A stretch of DNA of 64,000 nucleotides. Source: Angomonas deanei. Its lineage: Eukaryota > Euglenozoa > Kinetoplastea > Trypanosomatida > Trypanosomatidae. Position 1 is the first letter of the stretch. Every line of letters starts with the position of its first letter. The position numbers were made by a program, and so were the translations under genes. Positions 1-9,213 of this stretch are shown here, piece by piece. The stretch spans positions 496,001 through 560,000 of the forward strand of contig LR877149.1 in NCBI GenBank assembly GCA_903995115.1. Reading direction: 5' to 3'. The notes under the pieces are model-generated. The model ran no database searches and was not told where the DNA came from. It was given only the letters and a program-made list of their open reading frames with translations.

Positions 1-2170
1 ACACGGGTGAACTTGGGTTCGCGGTTCTCGTCGCATGGCACGCGGTCGTCAATCTCAACCGTCGCCGGTGAGCTGTCAGGGTTAAACAGCGTAATACGGT
101 ATGGCTTCATGTGGGGGTGGCCCTTGTCCTGAAACAGACGTGAAATCATCACAGTGTGACGGGACAGCGCGGCAATGAACGGAGCCAGATAACCCATATC
201 CTGTGGGGCAGAAGAGACGTCAGACGGTAGCGTGGTGTCGGGCGTAACGGGCTCATAAACACCTTCGGGGTACAACTCACGAATACGAGGCCACATTTCA
301 GCAATGTCCTCGTTCGCCGCGTGGAAGTCCGGATCCTGATAACCCTTCTTTTCCTTGGCAAGCTCATGGGCACGGTCGTTCAGTTTCCTCTCCAAGTCTC
401 CTATCGCCGGGCCGTTCTTTGATTCATCCTTCTTGAGACGGCGGCGCTCATTTTCCATTCCCTTGAAGTCCAAGTCCTCATCCAGCGGCAGCTCATCCAA
501 AGGCACGCCTTCCGGCTCGGGGTCCAAGTAAGCACGGTCCTTCTTTAGGAATTCTTTCGCGATAGCGTCAGCTCGCTCATTCAGCTTGTCCTCCAGGTCC
601 CTGGCCTCATCTGCACGCTTGGGGTCCTTCTTCGCGTCACGCAACTGCTTCTCCAAGTTTTTGAATTCCTCGTCGTTGTCCAAATCCAGCGCGGAAACTG
701 GTACTCCACGTGGTTCACCGTTGAGGTACTTGCGATCATTAGCAAGCTGTCGTTTAGCCAGCTCATGAGCGCGGTCGTTCATCGCGTCCTGGACGTCCTT
801 GATGGCGTCGGCGTTCTTCTTCGGGTCCTTCTTCAGGTCACGCAGCTTCTTCTCGAGGTCACGGAACTTCTTGTCCTTGTCCAGTGGCAGCTCGTCCAGC
901 GGCACGCCCTCCGGCTCGGGGTCCATGAAGCCTCGCTCCTTGTCAAGGTGCTCCTTCGCCAGCTCCTTGGCGCGCTCGTTCAGCTTGTCCTCCAGCTCCT
1001 TGATCTCCTTCGGGTTCGCGGTAGGGTCCTTCTTCAGGTCACGGCGCTTCTTCTCCAGGTCCTGGAACTTGGGGTCGTCGTTCAGCGGTAACAGATTCAG
1101 GGGGACGCCAAGCGGATCCGGCTCCAAGAAGCCGCGGTCCTTCGCCAAGTAATCCTTCGCCATTTCGTGGGCGCGGTCGTTCATGGCGTCCTTCAAATCC
1201 TCAATGGCATCCTTGTTCTTCTTGGGGTCCTTCTTGAGCTCTCGGAGGTCCTTCTCCATGTCGTGGAACTTGGGGTCGTCGCTCAGGTTCAGCTCCGACA
1301 GAGGGACGCCCTCCGGTTCGGGGTCGAGGAACTCGCGCTCCTTGTCGAGGAAATCCTGCGCCAGCTGCTTCACGCGGTCGTCAATGTCCGCCTCCACCTT
1401 GCGCAGCGCATCGGCGTTCTTCTTGGGGTCCTTCTTCAGCTCCCTTCGCTTCTTCTCCAGCGCGTTCAGCTCGGGGTCCTTGTTCAGCGGCAGGAGGTCC
1501 AACGGAACGCCAAGAGGCTCCTGGTCCTGTCCGGCGCGCTCCTTCTTCAGCATCTGCTTCGCCAGCTCATCCGCGCGGTCGTTCAGGTCCTGCTTCAGCT
1601 CGTCAATCTTGTCCTTGTTCTTCACGGGGTCTTGGTTCAGCTTCAGCAGCTCATTCTCCATTTCACGGAAGATGGGGTCCTTGTTCAGCGGCAGATCGCT
1701 CAGCGGGACGCCCTCCGGCTCGGGGTCCAGGTAGTCGCGGTTCTTGTCCAGATAGTCCTTCGCCAGATCGTGGGCGCGGTCGTTCATCTTCTTCTCCAGG
1801 TCCTTCACGGCAGGGTCGCGGTTCGTCTTGCCGGCGGCCTTCAGCGCCTGGCGCTGCTTCGCGAGGTCGTCGAACTCCGGGTCCTTCTCCAGGCCCAGCA
1901 GCGAGAGAGGCACACCCTCCGGCTCGGGGTCCAGGAAGGCGCGGTCCTTGTCGCGCTCCTGCTTCGCGAGCTCGTGCGCTCGGTCATTCATCTGGTCCTC
2001 CAGATCCTTCACCTTATCCATGTCAGGCTTATCCTTCTTCAGTTCCTTCGCTCTCTCCTGCTCCAGTTTCTGGAACTCGGGGTCCGTGTCCAGAGGGAGT
2101 TTGGACAGAGGAATACCTTCAGGTTCGGGATCCATGAATTCTTTCCGCTGATTGTCGAGGTGCTCCTTGG
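1..2170 (-). CDS. Calpain-like repeat protein, inactive protease-like domain (partial)
   Basis: Calpain-family (clan CA, C2) protein of the kinetoplastid repeat-bearing type, probably cytoskeletal rather than proteolytic. The minus strand is open through this stretch and leaves the window at base 1, so the C-terminal part is missing. It begins with about nine repeat units and then enters a calpain-type domain. In that domain the segment PQDMGYLAPFIAAL (about bases 165-210) aligns with the catalytic-Cys region GDCWFLAAL, and the Cys-Trp pair is replaced by Ala-Pro. It is followed by an intact structural stretch, VEIDDRVPCDE (about 20-55). Loss of the catalytic Cys is common in kinetoplastid calpain-like proteins, so I infer it is not a peptidase. 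No start codon, 5' leader or splice signal is visible: the repeat frame begins directly at the stop codon of the next gene upstream, one frame away, so its N terminus is unresolved. Family call is firm; gene boundary is not. Confidence 0.8.
355..2170 (-). repeat. Nine in-frame ~67-residue calpain-like repeats
   Basis: About nine direct repeats with a period of about 200-205 bases (67-68 codons). Each carries a core like DPEPEGVPL, then an acidic/basic helix with DLEKKxRxLKKDPKKN, then LNDRAHELAK. Core positions are near 508, 711, 910, 1112, 1313, 1515, 1710, 1915 and 2116. Units are diverged (the 711 and 1515 units have changed cores), so this is an old coding array, not a recent slippage product. 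Repeats of this kind are known from giant calpain-like proteins of kinetoplastids. Confidence 0.85.
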
Positions 2171-4264
2171 TTACTTTTTGGGTGCCTCCATCCACCGTTT
2201 GTAGTCGTCCTGGCGGGCATCCGTGGTAAAGCCGCTCGCCTCCAACATGCGGTTCTCGAACTTACGTGGAGCGCCCAGCATGCGGGCGGCACGCACGACG
2301 TCATCGCTATAGAATCGTTCTCCTACCTGTCCCTCCACCTGCACTTGCTGCACCTCCCGCAGCGCGGCGCTCTTCAGGAACTGGGTGAGCTCCTTCTCGA
2401 CAAAGGTGTCCAGCAGCGCCGCGGCGACGTTGACCTTTTGTCGGTGAATCCGTCTATTCCGCTCGACGTGGTACTCCAGCGCGGTGTTGTGCAGGGCCCT
2501 GGCCAGCTGGTACACTAACTGATGTAGCTTGGCGCCACGCTCCACCGCGGCAGTAGCGGTACTACTGCAGAGTACATTCTGTAGAAAAGAAACATGCGGG
2601 TCCTTCTTGACAATGGAGACAAAGTGCGGCAGGGTAGGGATGTGCGAGGGGAGCATGTGGTACTGCTCCGTGGGCCGTGAAGAAGCCGCCACCACCGCCT
2701 CCTCCACTCCTTCTCGGAAGATGTTTTCCTCCGCCTCATCGTAGTGGCGCAATGCGTTCATGGCACGTCGATGGAGTCGGTCACGCACCTCGGCCCGCAC
2801 CGTACGGGGGTTGAGATAGGCCAAATCGGAGTAGGCGCCGTACCCCGCCTGTAGGTCATCGGTGGCGCCGTGCGTCTTGAGTAACCTTTGGAATCCCATC
2901 GTGTCCTCCCGGTGGTGCCGCTGCAGCTGCCGTCGGACATCGCTGGCACGGGCGTCGAGGGCGGCGGAGGTGTTACGTGGAATGGGAGCCAGCAGGTGTC
3001 CTCTCCGCTCCGCAATCACGTTTGAGAGGGAGATGGCGGACTGGTTCCGTGCGTTACGGTTGTGGCGGTCCCGCTGCTGGGTGTGCTGCCGGTTCGCCTC
3101 CGCCCCTGTGCTGTTGGCCTCTAATTCTACAATGTTCGGCCGCGTAATAAACGCATTCGCGTTTGGAAACTTGGTGAAAGGGTTCTCCGAGACGACGAGG
3201 TTGAGCTCCCCAAAGACCAGCACGCGCAGTAATGGGTAGTTCTCCTCGCACCGCCACAGCGCCTCTATCGGAGGGTACGCACCGGGGGCACGGAACGACA
3301 TCTTGCCAGCGGGCTTCTCCGCCGACTGGTCCTCCTGCGGGGCCTCCTTCGCCTTCTTTTGAATCGCCTGACGCACCTCGTCGTCAGTCTTGGGAGGGGG
3401 CGAGGAGAAGAGCAGGTCTTGGCTGTTGGGCTCGCGGTGGCACCGCAGCACCACGTGGCCCTCTATACCATTATCAATGTAGTACTTCTTGACGAGGAAC
3501 AAAAAGTAGTGGTAATCCGCTTCCGTGGGACAGCGGGACTTCAACTTGTCCTCCTGAGATTCCGGCGCGAGCACCACACTCTCCACGTCGTCAAAAATGT
3601 ACGAAAAGCTAGACGGGTAGGAGGCCTTGCGCTCCTCTAGGATGGCCTTATACAGCAGCGCCTTGTCCCACACCTCCATCGGGTCCAACACACGGTCCAG
3701 TATTAACTCCTTGAAGAGCTCCACGACGTGGAATCGGGTAGCCTTGTCAATGTGGATGGCAGGGAACTGTGGTTGACGCTCCCAGAGGTCCACGTAGCCC
3801 TGTTGCTTGGCTACCGTGTCTAGCTCCTTCTGCGCCGCCTTACGACGTGCCTCCCCGACCAGTCGTCTGGTGGAGTGGGCAGGGCGGATGAAGAGACCGG
3901 GTGGGGGCGCCAGTCCGCTCTTCTCTAGCTCCACCTGCTCTGCTGTGGAGGCGGGGGTGGTGCCGAGGAGAGACCCGCTAAAGGTGTGTTCCGCCTTGGT
4001 GCGGAGATCGGTGTACTTCACCTTCGCCGAGTACCCCTTGTACAGCCAATCCAGGTAGTCGGGGGAGTACGCCACCCGCACGGGGCCGGGGTTGGTGATG
4101 ACGGTCTCGAACTGACTAGGGGAAGAGGCTCTTCCAGTGGCCTCCACCGCGTCACTAAAGTCATGGACGGGGTTGTACTGTCCACGGGAGGAGACGGGGC
4201 GCATGGCCGCCGCCAGCAGACCGCCGTGCGTTAGCGGTGTGCACTGAAGGGGACGACGCCACAT
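2171..4264 (-). CDS. Probable mitochondrial protein, kinetoplastid-type, unknown function
   Basis: 697 residues if started at the ATG at 4264. I prefer this start to the ATG at 4354 because a polypyrimidine tract and AG splice acceptor (4288-4318) lie between them. The N terminus is Arg-rich and free of acids (MWRRPLQCTPLTHGG...), as expected for a mitochondrial presequence. The rest is soluble and mostly helical, with a charged Ala/Lys/Glu linker near the middle and an Arg/Gln/His-rich stretch after it. I see no known catalytic motif; a mitoribosome or RNA-processing partner is possible but unproven. The stop at 2171 abuts the calpain-like repeats, and a T5 run (2175-2179, plus strand) sits at the frame change, so the natural C terminus may differ from that shown. 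Confidence 0.7.
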   Translation of the reverse strand: MWRRPLQCTPLTHGGLLAAAMRPVSSRGQYNPVHDFSDAVEATGRASSPSQFETVITNPGPVRVAYSPDYLDWLYKGYSAKVKYTDLRTKAEHTFSGSLLGTTPASTAEQVELEKSGLAPPPGLFIRPAHSTRRLVGEARRKAAQKELDTVAKQQGYVDLWERQPQFPAIHIDKATRFHVVELFKELILDRVLDPMEVWDKALLYKAILEERKASYPSSFSYIFDDVESVVLAPESQEDKLKSRCPTEADYHYFLFLVKKYYIDNGIEGHVVLRCHREPNSQDLLFSSPPPKTDDEVRQAIQKKAKEAPQEDQSAEKPAGKMSFRAPGAYPPIEALWRCEENYPLLRVLVFGELNLVVSENPFTKFPNANAFITRPNIVELEANSTGAEANRQHTQQRDRHNRNARNQSAISLSNVIAERRGHLLAPIPRNTSAALDARASDVRRQLQRHHREDTMGFQRLLKTHGATDDLQAGYGAYSDLAYLNPRTVRAEVRDRLHRRAMNALRHYDEAEENIFREGVEEAVVAASSRPTEQYHMLPSHIPTLPHFVSIVKKDPHVSFLQNVLCSSTATAAVERGAKLHQLVYQLARALHNTALEYHVERNRRIHRQKVNVAAALLDTFVEKELTQFLKSAALREVQQVQVEGQVGERFYSDDVVRAARMLGAPRKFENRMLEASGFTTDARQDDYKRWMEAPKK

Positions 4265-4568
4265 GTTAACGAATGCTACTAGTAGGACTGACGGGTAGGA
4301 GAGGAGAAATGAAATGGTGTTTTGGGATAGATACACAACAAACACACAAAACATTGCAGACAGGCACTTCTACAGATGCCCAAGGCGATAAGGTACTAGG
4401 TGTTAGGATACAGTTTTTTTGTATTTACATAAAAGTACAGTGCAGCACACTTCACTGTTTCTTGTTTGCTGCTGTTACATTCTTTCTTTTCTTCGTGTCT
4501 AAATCACTAAAACGGGGGATGAACAAATAAAAAGAAAAAAGAGTCATCGGGGGGTCCTGTCTCTCCCT
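4265..4568. other. Intergenic region, mitochondrial protein / RSPH9
   Basis: About 300 bases holding the 3' flank of the RSPH9 gene and the trans-splice signal of the next gene. T-rich runs near 4412-4500 (plus strand). No gene seen. Confidence 0.6.
4288..4318 (-). promoter_or_regulatory. Candidate trans-splice acceptor for the 2171-4264 gene
   Basis: Sense strand: a C/T-rich tract followed by CAG (AG = bases 4289-4288), about 24 bases before the ATG at 4264. It excludes the more upstream in-frame ATG from the mature mRNA. Confidence 0.55.
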
Positions 4569-5507
4569 TTAAATCTCAAAAGCAAGATTAGGGTTGACGG
4601 TTCCCTCCCCCATGTACAGCGTACCGAAGGAGCTAGTCTCAGGACGGTGGTAGAACAGTGCGCCTTCAAACTTTTTATTTCTACCGTACACCACCTTCCG
4701 CATGGGGTCGTAGTGGAGCACCCACAAGCCGGTGGGGATGTCATCGCTTAAAGGGTCAAAGACGGCGTCGACCTGGCGATTCTCATGCAGCCGCTGCAGG
4801 TCCGTCTTCTCCACGTAGTACCCCTGTTTGCTTCCATCGAGGAGACGGCGGTAGGGGTTGCTTCTACGAATGTGATAGTAGTTGTGAAGGGAGAAGGCGC
4901 TCTCCTGGTTCAGAAGGGCAGGGGTGGAGGAGAGCCCGGTGAAGGCACCGTTGCGGCGCACCTCATGTGGCAGACCGTCCCGTCGCTCGCCGAGGTAGTA
5001 GGCCCCGCGTGGGGCGACCCTACACTGATAGTCAAACTCCTCTACAAACAGCGCCAGGCGGACAGACTCCTTCACACTGCTGACCTCCCCGGCGCGGTCG
5101 CTGCTGAGGCGGTACTCGTAGGAGGGATCTCCCAAGAAGGGACCCTGCATCTTCTGCAGCAGGGACAGCTTCAGCTGCTGCATGGCGAGACCGTTGGTCG
5201 CCACATCCTCCGACGAGGCCAGACTGGCCAGCAGCGAGGAGGCGGTACCGAGTAGCGTAAAGTGCAAACCCTCGTCAATACTGTAGAAGAGCAGAGGCTC
5301 CTCCACCATATCCTCGGCGAAGGCCTGGACCACTATGTAGTCCGCCTTGACCCCGAACAGCTTACCCCACACCGCCACGTTTGGGCGCTTGGCGCGAGTG
5401 GCGAGGAGCGGCACGGCGGTCTGCAGGGCTACCTTCTCACTAGGGGTAAACACAAAACCGGAGTGGTGGGTCACACCACAGATATCGTCAAAAGCTGAAC
5501 TTGTCAT
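4569..5507 (-). CDS. RSPH9: Radial spoke head protein 9 homologue
   Basis: 312 residues; human RSPH9 is 276. RSP9 is part of the radial spoke head of motile cilia and acts in the axoneme to regulate dynein. Family signs: an early VWGKLFGVKADYIVVQ segment (the 'W/GKI.G..NDY.IA' block), an LLFYSIDEGLHFTLLG block, and a C-terminal block ending GALFYHRPETSSFGTLYMGEG, which matches the conserved 'W.G..FYH.P.T...G..Y.GDG' end of RSP9. The start is the ATG at 5507; the open frame continues eight codons upstream only without an ATG. The sense-strand polypyrimidine tract with AG at 5563-5562 lies about 55 bases upstream. The reading frame is intact. Confidence 0.8.
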   Translation of the reverse strand: MTSSAFDDICGVTHHSGFVFTPSEKVALQTAVPLLATRAKRPNVAVWGKLFGVKADYIVVQAFAEDMVEEPLLFYSIDEGLHFTLLGTASSLLASLASSEDVATNGLAMQQLKLSLLQKMQGPFLGDPSYEYRLSSDRAGEVSSVKESVRLALFVEEFDYQCRVAPRGAYYLGERRDGLPHEVRRNGAFTGLSSTPALLNQESAFSLHNYYHIRRSNPYRRLLDGSKQGYYVEKTDLQRLHENRQVDAVFDPLSDDIPTGLWVLHYDPMRKVVYGRNKKFEGALFYHRPETSSFGTLYMGEGTVNPNLAFEI

Positions 5508-6001
5508 TTTGACCAAAATAGAAAAGAACACACGAAAAGCAACTCGAGTCTACGGAGGTTGCTTTAGAAAGAAGAACAGAGGGGGAAAGGGAATACATAA
5601 CCAGAGCACTAGAGAAACAATACTCCGCAACATAGCCAAAACAACAAAAGCTAAAGTGCAAATCAAACCTAAAACAACAAAGCAAAATAAACACTCGCAA
5701 GGCAAGAACGCCCATGACAAAAAAAAATCGGAAAAAACAGTTGGGAGAAGGGGGATGAATATCGGTAAAAACAAAGAGGAGTGCGTAGAAAAACACTCAT
5801 TCACTGGCCGCACAACGTCACGTCCGCTTCCCACGTAGAACTCATGAGCAGTACTGGTGTCTCGTCGCTCCGTTCACGAAACAGTCAAATCGTGATCCGC
5901 CTACTCATGCTCCTCGAAAATAAAAGCGTGTGTCTGCAATGCGGGACACACTAGCTGGCACAGCCGCAGAAAGAAATCAAAAAAAGATCTATTCGCAGCT
6001 C
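5508..6001. other. Intergenic region, RSPH9 / first HGRR copy
   Basis: Bases 5508-5675 are unique and hold the RSPH9 leader. From about 5676 on the sequence is the 3' flank of the HGRR tandem unit, repeated almost unchanged after the second and third copies. Short open frames here rich in Phe, Leu and Cys are decoded pyrimidine-rich spacer, not genes. Confidence 0.65.
5562..5591 (-). promoter_or_regulatory. Candidate trans-splice acceptor for RSPH9
   Basis: Sense-strand tract rich in C and T (TTCCCTTTCCCCCTCTG...) ending in AAAG at 5562, about 55 bases before the ATG. Other AGs lie between it and the ATG, so the exact site is uncertain. Confidence 0.45.
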
Positions 6002-6741
6002 TTACAGTCCAGACTGGCTCTCGTCGGACCAGTTACCGCGAGGAGGGAAGGGACGGCGACCGTGGCCATGTCCGCGACCGTGGGGACGACGACCCTCGTG
6101 AGAGGTTGAGTCCTCCTCCGGAGCGGGGTGGCTCTCGTCGGACCCGCTCCCGTGATGGGGAGAGGGGTGACGACGGCCGTGACCGTGACCGCGTCCGTGG
6201 GGGCGGCGACCCTCGTGGGAGGTCGAGTCATCCTCCTCGGGAGCAGGGTGGCTCTCCTCCGAGCGGTCGTGATGAAGGGGGACAGCCTCGCGGGGACCGC
6301 GGCCGTGACCACGAGGGCCACGGGGCTCGCTCGGGACCGAGTTGGAGTCGTCTTCGTCAAACGCGGGAGGGGCGGTGCGGCTCTCGTCGGACCAGTTGCC
6401 GCGAGGGGGAAGGGACGGCGACCGTGGCCGTGGGGGCCGTGAGGCTCGTGGGATCCAGAGACGGACTCATCCTCCTCCGGAGCGGGGCGACTCTCGTCGG
6501 ACCAGTTACCGCGAGGGGGGAAGGGACGGCGACCGTGGCCGTGGCCGTGGGGGCCATGCGGGCGGCGAGTCTCATTGGAAAGGGAGTTGGAATCATCCTC
6601 GTCCAGCGCCGGTGGGGCGGGGTGGCTCCCACTCACGTCAACGCTACGCGCATCCGCAGTGGGGGGTCTTGTCGCAGACACCGACGAGAGGGTCAGGAAC
6701 AGCGCAACGCCGGAGAACAGAAGAGGCTTGGAGAAGGTCAT
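6002..6741 (-). CDS. HGRR secreted His/Gly/Arg-rich protein, copy A (frameshifted)
   Basis: Most downstream copy of the array. It shares the ATG context and signal peptide of its sisters (MTFSKPLLFSGVALFLTLSS). The coding span is 740 bases against 741 in copies B and C: the G run at 6405-6409 has five Gs where both sisters have six. After it the frame changes from the acidic His/Gly/Arg/Pro repeats to an Arg/Thr/Ala/Pro-rich stretch with no early stop, ending near 5989 in the shifted frame, 13 bases past the family stop at 6002. Either a real broken or variant copy, or a one-base error in a homopolymer. See copy B for the intact protein. Confidence 0.75.
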
Positions 6742-7236
6742 TTTCCTTTTTCTTGGTTGTAGTAAAATGCTGTAGTGTGCAGAGCAAAGCCTTGGATTAA
6801 CAGAAAGAGAGAAGGGAGGAATAGTAAGTAAAGAACATTCCACTCTGATGTAAACAAAGTAGCACACCGTGACAGAAGTAACAGACGGGACAGTATGAAT
6901 CGAACGCAAACAATGAAGCAAAATAAACACTCGCAAGGCAAGAACGCCCATGACAAAAAAAAATCGGAAAAAACAGTTGGGAGAAGGGGGATGAATATCG
7001 GTAAAAACAAAGAGGAGTGCGTAGAAAAACACTCATTCACTGGCCGCACAACGTCGCGTCCGCTTCCCACGTAGAACTCATGAGCAGTACTGGTGTCTCG
7101 TCGCTCCGTTCACGAAACAGTCAAATCGTGATCCGCCTACTCATGCTCCTCGAAAATAAAAGCGTGTGTCTGCAATGCGGGACACACTAGCTGGCACAGC
7201 CGCAGAAAGAAATCAAAAAAGATCTATTCGCAGCTC
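6742..7236. other. HGRR spacer between copies A and B
   Basis: About 495 bases: leader of copy A (6742 to about 6930), then 3' flank of copy B. Nearly identical to 7978-8472. No separate gene seen; Phe/Leu-rich open frames are decoded pyrimidine tracts. Confidence 0.7.
6791..6820 (-). promoter_or_regulatory. Candidate trans-splice acceptor, HGRR copy A
   Basis: Sense-strand C/T-rich tract, then TTAATCCAAG, with AG at 6792-6791 about 50 bases before the ATG at 6741. Repeated in all three copies. Confidence 0.5.
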
Positions 7237-7977
7237 TTACAGTCCAGACTGGCTCTCGTCGGACCAGTTACCGCGAGGAGGGAAGGGACGGCGACCGTGG
7301 CCATGTCCGCGACCGTGGGGACGACGACCCTCGTGAGAGGTTGAGTCCTCCTCCGGAGCGGGGTGGCTCTCGTCGGACCCGCTCCCGTGATGGGGAGAGG
7401 GGTGACGACGGCCGTGACCGTGACCGCGTCCGTGGGGGCGGCGACCCTCGTGGGAGGTCGAGTCATCCTCCTCGGGAGCAGGGTGGCTCTCCTCCGAGCG
7501 GTCGTGATGAAGGGGGACAGCCTCGCGGGGACCGCGGCCGTGACCACGAGGGCCACGGGGCTCGCTCGGGACCGAGTTGGAGTCGTCTTCGTCAAACGCG
7601 GGAGGGGCGGTGCGGCTCTCGTCGGACCAGTTGCCGCGAGGGGGGAAGGGACGGCGACCGTGGCCGTGGGGGCCGTGAGGCTCGTGGGATCCAGAGACGG
7701 ACTCATCCTCCTCCGGAGCGGGGCGACTCTCGTCGGACCAGTTACCGCGAGGGGGGAAGGGACGGCGACCGTGGCCGTGGCCGTGGGGGCCATGCGGGCG
7801 GCGAGTCTCATTGGAAAGGGAGTTGGAATCATCCTCGTCCAGCGCCGGTGGGGCGGGGTGGCTCCCACTCACGTCAACGCTACGCGCATCCGCAGTGGGG
7901 GGTCTTGTCGCAGACACCGACGAGAGGGTCAGGAACAGCGCAACGCCGGAGAACAGAAGAGGCTTGGAGAAGGTCAT
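7237..7977 (-). CDS. HGRR secreted His/Gly/Arg-rich protein, copy B
   Basis: 246 residues. A clear cleavable signal peptide (about residues 1-22, ending SSVSA) leads to a low-complexity mature protein with no membrane anchor. It is built from three interleaved motifs: a basic His block (PHGHGHGRR, HGRGPRE), PRGNWSDES (three copies, with an N-W-S glycosylation sequon), and acidic linkers such as HPAPEEDDSTSHEG. Acidic and basic blocks alternate. It is probably secreted or held at the surface. Clustered His next to Asp/Glu suggests metal binding, but that is inference. I know no named family for it. The start is supported by the signal peptide and by the splice tract at 8027-8054. Confidence 0.75.
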   Translation of the reverse strand: MTFSKPLLFSGVALFLTLSSVSATRPPTADARSVDVSGSHPAPPALDEDDSNSLSNETRRPHGPHGHGHGRRPFPPRGNWSDESRPAPEEDESVSGSHEPHGPHGHGRRPFPPRGNWSDESRTAPPAFDEDDSNSVPSEPRGPRGHGRGPREAVPLHHDRSEESHPAPEEDDSTSHEGRRPHGRGHGHGRRHPSPHHGSGSDESHPAPEEDSTSHEGRRPHGRGHGHGRRPFPPRGNWSDESQSGL

Positions 7978-8472
7978 TTTCCTTTTTCTTGGTTGTAGTA
8001 AAATGATGTAGTGTGCAGAGCAAAGCCTTGGATTAACAGAAAGAGAGAGGAGGAATAGTAAGTAAAGAACATTCCACTCTGACGTAAACAAAGTAGCACA
8101 CAGTGACAGAAGTAACAGACGGGACAGTATGAATCGAACGCAAACAATGAAACAAAATAAACACTCGCAAGGCAAGAACGCCCATGACAAAAAAAAATCG
8201 GAAAAAACAGTTGGGAGAAGGGGGATGAATATCGGTAAAAACAAAGAGGAGTGCGTAGAAAAACACTCATTCACTGGCCGCACAACGTCGCGTCCGCTTC
8301 CCACGTAGAACTCATGAGCAGTACTGGTGTCTCGTCGCTCCGTTCACGAAACAGTCAAATCGTGATCCGTCTACTCATGCTCCTCGAAAATAAAACCGTG
8401 TGTTTGCGATGCGGGACACACTAGCTGGCACAGCCGCAGAAAGAAATCAAAAAAAAGATCTATTCGCAGCTC
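7978..8472. other. HGRR spacer between copies B and C
   Basis: Second copy of the array spacer, with the leader of copy B and the 3' flank of copy C. No separate gene seen. Confidence 0.7.
8027..8054 (-). promoter_or_regulatory. Candidate trans-splice acceptor, HGRR copy B
   Basis: Sense-strand CCTCCTCTCTCTTTCTG tract followed by an AG at 8028-8027, about 50 bases upstream of the ATG at 7977. Confidence 0.55.
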
Positions 8473-9213
8473 TTACAGTCCAGACTGGCTCTCGTCGGAC
8501 CAGTTACCGCGAGGAGGGAAGGGACGGCGACCGTGGCCATGTCCGCGACCGTGGGGGCGACGACCCTCGTGGGAGGTCGAGTCCTCCTCCGGAGCGGGGC
8601 GGCTCTCGTCGGACCCGCTCCCGTGATGGGGAGAGGGGTGACGACGGCCGTGACCGTGACCGCGTCCGTGGGGGCGGCGACCCTCGTGGGAGGTCGAGTC
8701 ATCCTCCTCGGGAGCAGGGTGGCTCTCCTCCGAGCGGTCGTGATGAAGGGGGACAGCCTCGCGGGGACCGCGGCCGTGACCACGAGGGCCACGGGGCTCG
8801 CTCGGGACCGAGTTGGAGTCGTCTTCGTCAAACGCGGGAGGGGCGGGGCGGCTCTCGTCGGACCAGTTGCCGCGAGGGGGGAAGGGACGGCGACCGTGGC
8901 CGTGGGGGCCGTGAGGCTCGTGGGATCCAGAGACGGACTCATCCTCCTCGGGAGCGGGGCGACTCTCGTCGGACCAGTTACCGCGAGGGGGGAAGGGACG
9001 GCGACCGTGGCCGTGGCCGTGGGGGCCATGCGGGCGGCGAGTCTCATTGGAAAGGGAGTTGGAATCATCCTCGTCCAGCGCCGGTGGGGCGGGGTGGCTC
9101 CCACTCACGTCAACGCTACGCGCATCCGCAGTGGGGGGTCTTCTCGCAGACACCGACGAGAGGGTCAGGAACAGCGCAACGCCGGAGAACAGAAGAGGCT
9201 TGGAGAAGGTCAT
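8473..9213 (-). CDS. HGRR secreted His/Gly/Arg-rich protein, copy C
   Basis: 246 residues, same length and architecture as copy B: signal peptide, then alternating basic His/Gly/Arg blocks, PRGNWSDES motifs and acidic linkers. It differs from B at a handful of residues (for example SARRPP for SATRPP just after the signal peptide). It is the most upstream copy, and its leader beyond about 9284 is unrelated to that of A and B, so it marks the upstream edge of the array. The three copies would be co-transcribed and could be controlled separately only through their leaders or 3' flanks. Confidence 0.75.
   Translation of the reverse strand: MTFSKPLLFSGVALFLTLSSVSARRPPTADARSVDVSGSHPAPPALDEDDSNSLSNETRRPHGPHGHGHGRRPFPPRGNWSDESRPAPEEDESVSGSHEPHGPHGHGRRPFPPRGNWSDESRPAPPAFDEDDSNSVPSEPRGPRGHGRGPREAVPLHHDRSEESHPAPEEDDSTSHEGRRPHGRGHGHGRRHPSPHHGSGSDESRPAPEEDSTSHEGRRPHGRGHGHGRRPFPPRGNWSDESQSGL

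Noticed and set aside
2168-2182. Programmed -1 frameshift between the mitochondrial protein and the calpain-like repeats
   Set aside because: The CCCAAAAAG context is only a weak slippery site, no downstream stem-loop was evident, and other breaks in the window go in both directions. Error or mis-join is simpler.
765-2204. Long plus-strand open frames over the calpain-like repeats
   Set aside because: They are the antisense of a repeat-coding gene, rich in Leu/Val/Arg from reversed Lys/Glu/Asp codons. All other genes are on the minus strand.
5550-8304. Phe/Leu/Cys-rich open frames in the HGRR spacers, some running on into the HGRR genes
   Set aside because: They translate the sense-strand pyrimidine-rich leader and 3' flank; the splice acceptor lies downstream of their starts.
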